Source: Ihuprevotella massiliensis
GTDB taxonomy: Bacteria > Bacteroidota > Bacteroidia > Bacteroidales > Bacteroidaceae
DNA length: 64,000 nucleotides
Direction: 5' to 3'
Assembly (NCBI GenBank): GCA_900095835.1
Contig: LT608321.1
Span: 2,617,138-2,681,137 of the forward strand
Positions within the stretch are counted from its first letter, which is position 1, and every line of letters starts with the position of its first letter. The position numbers and the translations under genes are program-made. A model generated the notes under the pieces. It ran no database searches. It had not been told where the DNA came from and saw only the letters and a list, made by a program, of their open reading frames with translations. Below, one piece after another: positions 61,263 to 64,000 of this stretch.

Positions 61263-62009
61263 TTAACCTCTACTTTTCCTAAACGTGATTCCATAAAACC
61301 GATTATTCCAGAATAGCTCTGTTCGCTTTTCTTCTGCCTGTGGTGGGACACATTGCTCCATTTCGTGCAAATCGACCGTCTTACCTTCAAAATACGACTT
61401 TGAGAAAATACTTTTTTTGTACTGCGATTCCACAAAGTCGGCCGTTTCGTCGGCAACAAGAATCTTACTCCCAGGTTTCGCAACCCTCAGCATTTCGTTC
61501 ATTGCACGGGCCTTATCGTTAAAGAAGTTGATGGCTCCGTTGTGGAAAACAAGGTCGAAAGTATTGTCGGCAAAAGGCAGCTGTTCGGCAGGACATTGCA
61601 CAAGCGTTAAGTTTGTTTTCTTCTGCCACTTCTTTTTGCACCGCCTAAGCATGCCCAACGAAATGTCGGCACCCACCAACTCCAACGTTTTAAGGTCGAC
61701 ACCCTGCGGCAGATGGTTCAAGTCGGCCCCTGTACCAATAGAGACATAGAGCACGGAGATGTTGTTTCGCCACTCCAAACGGCTCATCAGCTCGGTGCGC
61801 ATCTGTTCGAGCCCTCGGCCAAATTTAAGCCGTCCTATCCATTTCTCTCCAAAATCGTAGACGTAAGACATCCAATCGTACATCTTCATGTATTTATGGT
61901 TGTCTCCACCAACGAAGTCGTTATCCATGTACAAGAAGATACCACCCTCTTGTTCCAAGCTTTCTGCTTTTATCTCAGGTTTCAACCATGTTGATATATT
62001 TGCTGCCAT
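61263..62009 (-). CDS. Class I SAM-dependent methyltransferase (UbiE/Methyltransf_11 type)
   Basis: A 248-residue protein. SAM motif I is VLYVSIGTGADLNHLP (Gly-x-Gly-x, about residues 88-103), motif II is the acidic LVGADIS, then CPAEQLPFADNTFDLVFHNGAINFF and the post-motif EMLRVAKPGSKILVADE. It resembles ubiquinone/menaquinone-type methyltransferases, but the substrate is unknown. It lies between the two sulfatase copies and next to an IS remnant and has its own promoter, so it was probably brought in from elsewhere. Confidence 0.88.
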   Translation of the reverse strand: MAANISTWLKPEIKAESLEQEGGIFLYMDNDFVGGDNHKYMKMYDWMSYVYDFGEKWIGRLKFGRGLEQMRTELMSRLEWRNNISVLYVSIGTGADLNHLPQGVDLKTLELVGADISLGMLRRCKKKWQKKTNLTLVQCPAEQLPFADNTFDLVFHNGAINFFNDKARAMNEMLRVAKPGSKILVADETADFVESQYKKSIFSKSYFEGKTVDLHEMEQCVPPQAEEKRTELFWNNRFYGITFRKSRG

Positions 62010-62181
62010 AATGATGATGTGCTGTTATGTTATACACGTTTCTCTTTTAATGGATCGGTGCAACAGGCCAAAGAACCGTCGTAATGGTTCTCTCGCCTTA
62101 TAAATAATACCTTTCCCTGAGACCACATTGCACACACAAGCGCGTGGTGATGTGGTTTTGGGAAACATTATCACTGCCATG

Positions 62182-62212
62182 CAAAGGTAAAAAGAAAAAC
62201 GACAACAAGCAA
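62182..62212 (-). promoter_or_regulatory. Promoter of the methyltransferase gene
   Basis: On the minus strand TTG (62212-62210), a 20-base spacer and TACCTTTG (62189-62182): full consensus. The upstream edge is only four bases from the IS terminal repeat. Confidence 0.75.
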
Positions 62213-62216
62213 GTTC

Positions 62217-62932
62217 TTACGCCAGTTCGGGATAAAAAGTGCCCTGAAAAGTTGGTAATCTCGCTATTATTTTGTAACTTTATAGTTGTAAATCAATAAC
62301 TTACAAAACACATGTAGCGATGATTACCACAGACAAAGTTACAGAAATATTTTGTATATTGGATGAGTTCTGCAAGAATTTAGATGCCGAGTTAACTAAA
62401 AAACTACATATCGCCCCCATAGACGAGGGGTATAAGCGTATGCGAAAACGCAAAAGGCAGATGTCCAAGAGCGAAATCATGACCGTCCTGTTGTGCTATC
62501 ATTTTGGCTCTTTCCGCAAACGTGGACGACAGGGACCCTAGGGTGTGGAGAGTCTTCACCAAGGTGCTCTACGGCAAAGTATTTGCCGATAAGGGCTACA
62601 TCAAGCAAGAATTCTTTGAGAACCTCTTCAACCAAGGCATCCACCTAGTTCATGGACTCAAATCAAACATGAAAAACAAGCTTATGCCCTTGTGGGACAA
62701 AATGATGCTGCGCAAGCGATATATAATAGAATGCATCAACGAACTGCTCAAGACCAAGGCCAACCTTGTCCATTCACACTATCGCTCCGTACATAACTTT
62801 CTCATGAATCTCTGTGCGGCATTAGCAGCATATTGTTTCTTCGAGAATAAGCCCGAGACCCTTCCCGTGCGCATTGAAAAGAGTAGGCAATTGGAACTTT
62901 TCTAAGCAAACCCTTATACCGAACTGGCGTAA
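62217..62932 (+). mobile_element. Internally deleted IS982-like insertion sequence
   Basis: The left end TTACGCCAGTTCGG (62217-62230) and the right end CCGAACTGGCGTAA (62919-62932) are perfect 14-base inverted repeats. The 716-bp element holds a broken transposase and is shorter than the roughly 1 kb usual for the family. It has an internal promoter (TTG 62252-62254, 20 bases, TAACTTTA). No target duplication was found, and its right end abuts the second sulfatase repeat exactly. Confidence 0.85.
62320..62905 (+). pseudogene. IS982-family transposase, internal deletion and frameshift
   Basis: The N-terminal part (62320-62520, from MITTDKVTEIFCILDEF to MTVLLCYHFGSF) and the C-terminal part in another frame (about 62520-62905; NVDDRDPRVWRVFTKVLYGKVFADKGYI to LVHSHYRSVHNFLMNL) are both recognisable. 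The middle, with the first catalytic residues, is lost, so it is inactive. Confidence 0.85.
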
Positions 62933-63609
62933 AATCTGTTCAGAATCTAATGACCGATTTGGGAAAAAAAATCGGTGGAACACTAGGATTTCTAGCGTTC
63001 CACCGATGAGTTTCTCCTCCAGCCAGTGGGAAGGGATGAGAAAGAAGAGTGGGGCTACTCAGATTATCGTTGAGGAGCTTCCAATTCCTTCTTAAGTTGT
63101 GCGTTGAGTTGTTGCACCACCTTCTGATGCTTGTCAGCTACATTGTCGGTTTCACCTTGGGCGCTTCGCATGTTGTAGAGCTGCGCACCGGCAGAGAAGC
63201 CCGTTTCGATGTGTGGTCCCCAGGGCACCATGGCAGGACCTGTCATGGGAACGATGTATTTCCACTGAGGAGTGCGGATAGACACCGAACGATTATACGC
63301 CATGGAAAGCACGTAGTTGCGAGATTTGTTGGAGAGTCCAAGCCAAGTGCGGTGCTGATCGCGGCTGTCCACTGCCAGGGTGTCTGAGAGTTGCTCTCCT
63401 ACCACGGCGGCGAGCGAGCGCACAGCATCGATTTGACTCACCAAAGCTCGGCTTGTTTTGCCTTGAGGCACTTTTCCCGCGGGCCAACTTACGATGAATG
63501 GAACGGCACTTCCGGCTTCAAAAGCGCTGTACTTCCCACCGCGCCAGTGCCCTGAAGGACGGTGGTCGCCTGCCAACTCCTCTGCTTGGTCTGCATAGCC
63601 GTCATCTAA
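62931..63609. repeat. Right copy of the 679-bp direct duplication
   Basis: Counterpart of 60351-61029. It begins directly at the right end of the IS remnant and continues without a break into the rest of the sulfatase gene. Confidence 0.95.
62964..63007 (-). terminator. Sulfatase terminator
   Basis: The stem is the same 16-bp one as at 60391-60427, with the minus-strand T run from the A8 at 62964-62971. Confidence 0.85.
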
Positions 63610-64000
63610 GACAGGACCATTGTCGCTAGTGAGGATAATGAGCGTGTTGTCGGCGATACCCATGCGCTGGAGCGCTGCGGTGATTTGACCTACGGTCCAG
63701 TCGAGTTGAAGAATGGCGTCGCCTCTCGAACCCATGGGGCTCTTTCCTGCGAAGCGTGCGTGTGGCCATCGTGGCACATGGACGTCGTTGGTGCAAAGAT
63801 ACATGAAGAAGGGCAGACTTGCTTCACTGCGTCTTGTGTGGTCGCACTCACCCTTGCGGCAGTGCGAGGCGTTTTGCGCCATGTCTACACGCTCTTCTAT
63901 CCAGTTGATGGCATAAGCAGCGATGGAGTCGGCGATGTTCTCGTCTTTCCACAGAGCCTTTCCGCCTCCTTTCATATAGCCAATGCGAGAAATGCCATTG
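63064..64000 (-). CDS. Sulfatase (arylsulfatase A-like), partial, runs off right edge
   Basis: The last 312 codons of a sulfatase; the frame stays open to the right edge (NGISRIGYMKGG before 63975), so the N-terminal part with the formylglycine site lies outside the window. Visible marks: PFFMYLCTNDVHVPRWPH, LDWTVGQITAALQRMGIADNTLIILTSDNGP with the metal Asp-Asn, GGKYSAFEAGSAVPFIVSWPAG, and the C-terminal QLYNMRSAQGE. In Bacteroidales such enzymes remove sulfate from host or algal glycans, probably in the periplasm. A fragment duplicate lies at 60484. Confidence 0.92.
   Translation of the reverse strand, partial: NGISRIGYMKGGGKALWKDENIADSIAAYAINWIEERVDMAQNASHCRKGECDHTRRSEASLPFFMYLCTNDVHVPRWPHARFAGKSPMGSRGDAILQLDWTVGQITAALQRMGIADNTLIILTSDNGPVLDDGYADQAEELAGDHRPSGHWRGGKYSAFEAGSAVPFIVSWPAGKVPQGKTSRALVSQIDAVRSLAAVVGEQLSDTLAVDSRDQHRTWLGLSNKSRNYVLSMAYNRSVSIRTPQWKYIVPMTGPAMVPWGPHIETGFSAGAQLYNMRSAQGETDNVADKHQKVVQQLNAQLKKELEAPQR

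Noticed and set aside
1-64000. tRNA, rRNA, tmRNA, RNase P RNA or SRP RNA genes
   Set aside because: I looked for T-loop, CCA-end and family core motifs on both strands and found none; a covariance-model search would be decisive.

Overview
The window comes from a Bacteroidales genome (Bacteroidota), most like the Porphyromonas/Prevotella/Alloprevotella type. The evidence is a SusC/SusD outer-membrane pair, a secreted enzyme with a type IX secretion (T9SS) sorting domain, a MurF-Alr fusion, and the order tsaB, DUF4290, murA, rimM, dxr, rseP. Promoters read TTG-N20-TAnnTTTG, as in Bacteroidota, instead of the E. coli type. No rRNA, tRNA or CRISPR array was seen. The species cannot be set from the sequence alone.

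Layout. 1-9000: minus-strand housekeeping genes for tRNA modification (tsaB), peptidoglycan (murA), ribosome maturation (rimM), isoprenoids (dxr) and site-2 proteolysis (rseP). A terminator follows rseP, then an export flippase translationally coupled to a GT8-type glycosyltransferase cut by the left edge. 9000-16900: plus-strand NfeD-like/flotillin pair, dnaX, a SlyD-like chaperone with a metal-binding tail, and aroC. Two short promoter-plus-terminator units here may be small RNAs. 16900-23600: a small outer-membrane protein, a DHHW/MBOAT surface-acylation pair, and murF-alr. 24300-26450: dnaK behind a sequence matching the sigma-54 consensus. 26770-36060: a glycan-use locus, SusC, SusD and a GH85 endoglycosidase. 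36250-48400: GSCFA protein and esterase, a DMT exporter divergent from a Dus enzyme, a flavodiiron protein, an EEP nuclease, rlmH, a zinc-ribbon protein, a Nif3-like protein, a probable AMP nucleosidase and holA. 48400-51400: an AT-rich gene desert with one Xre regulator and a triplicated 65-bp repeat. 51400-60000: small metabolic, repair and stress genes, including a GPx-type peroxidase followed by an OhrR-like regulator. 60350-64000: a damaged sulfatase locus in which 679 bp of the sulfatase 3' end is duplicated around a methyltransferase and an internally deleted IS982-like element.

The most unusual structure is a dispersed family of exact 21-bp tandem repeats (core CTCCSACGTTTTT) at four distant places. 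Three are intergenic. One lies inside the GSCFA gene, where it reads in frame as a seven-residue repeat. A palindrome resembling the repeat core (TTGTCGGACAA) also sits in the eamA/dus divergent promoter. Other observations include several further tandem repeats (44 bp, 65 bp, about 21 bp of unrelated sequence, CTAG every 9 bp), a MurA with Asp in place of the catalytic Cys, and an orphan strong promoter in the gene desert.
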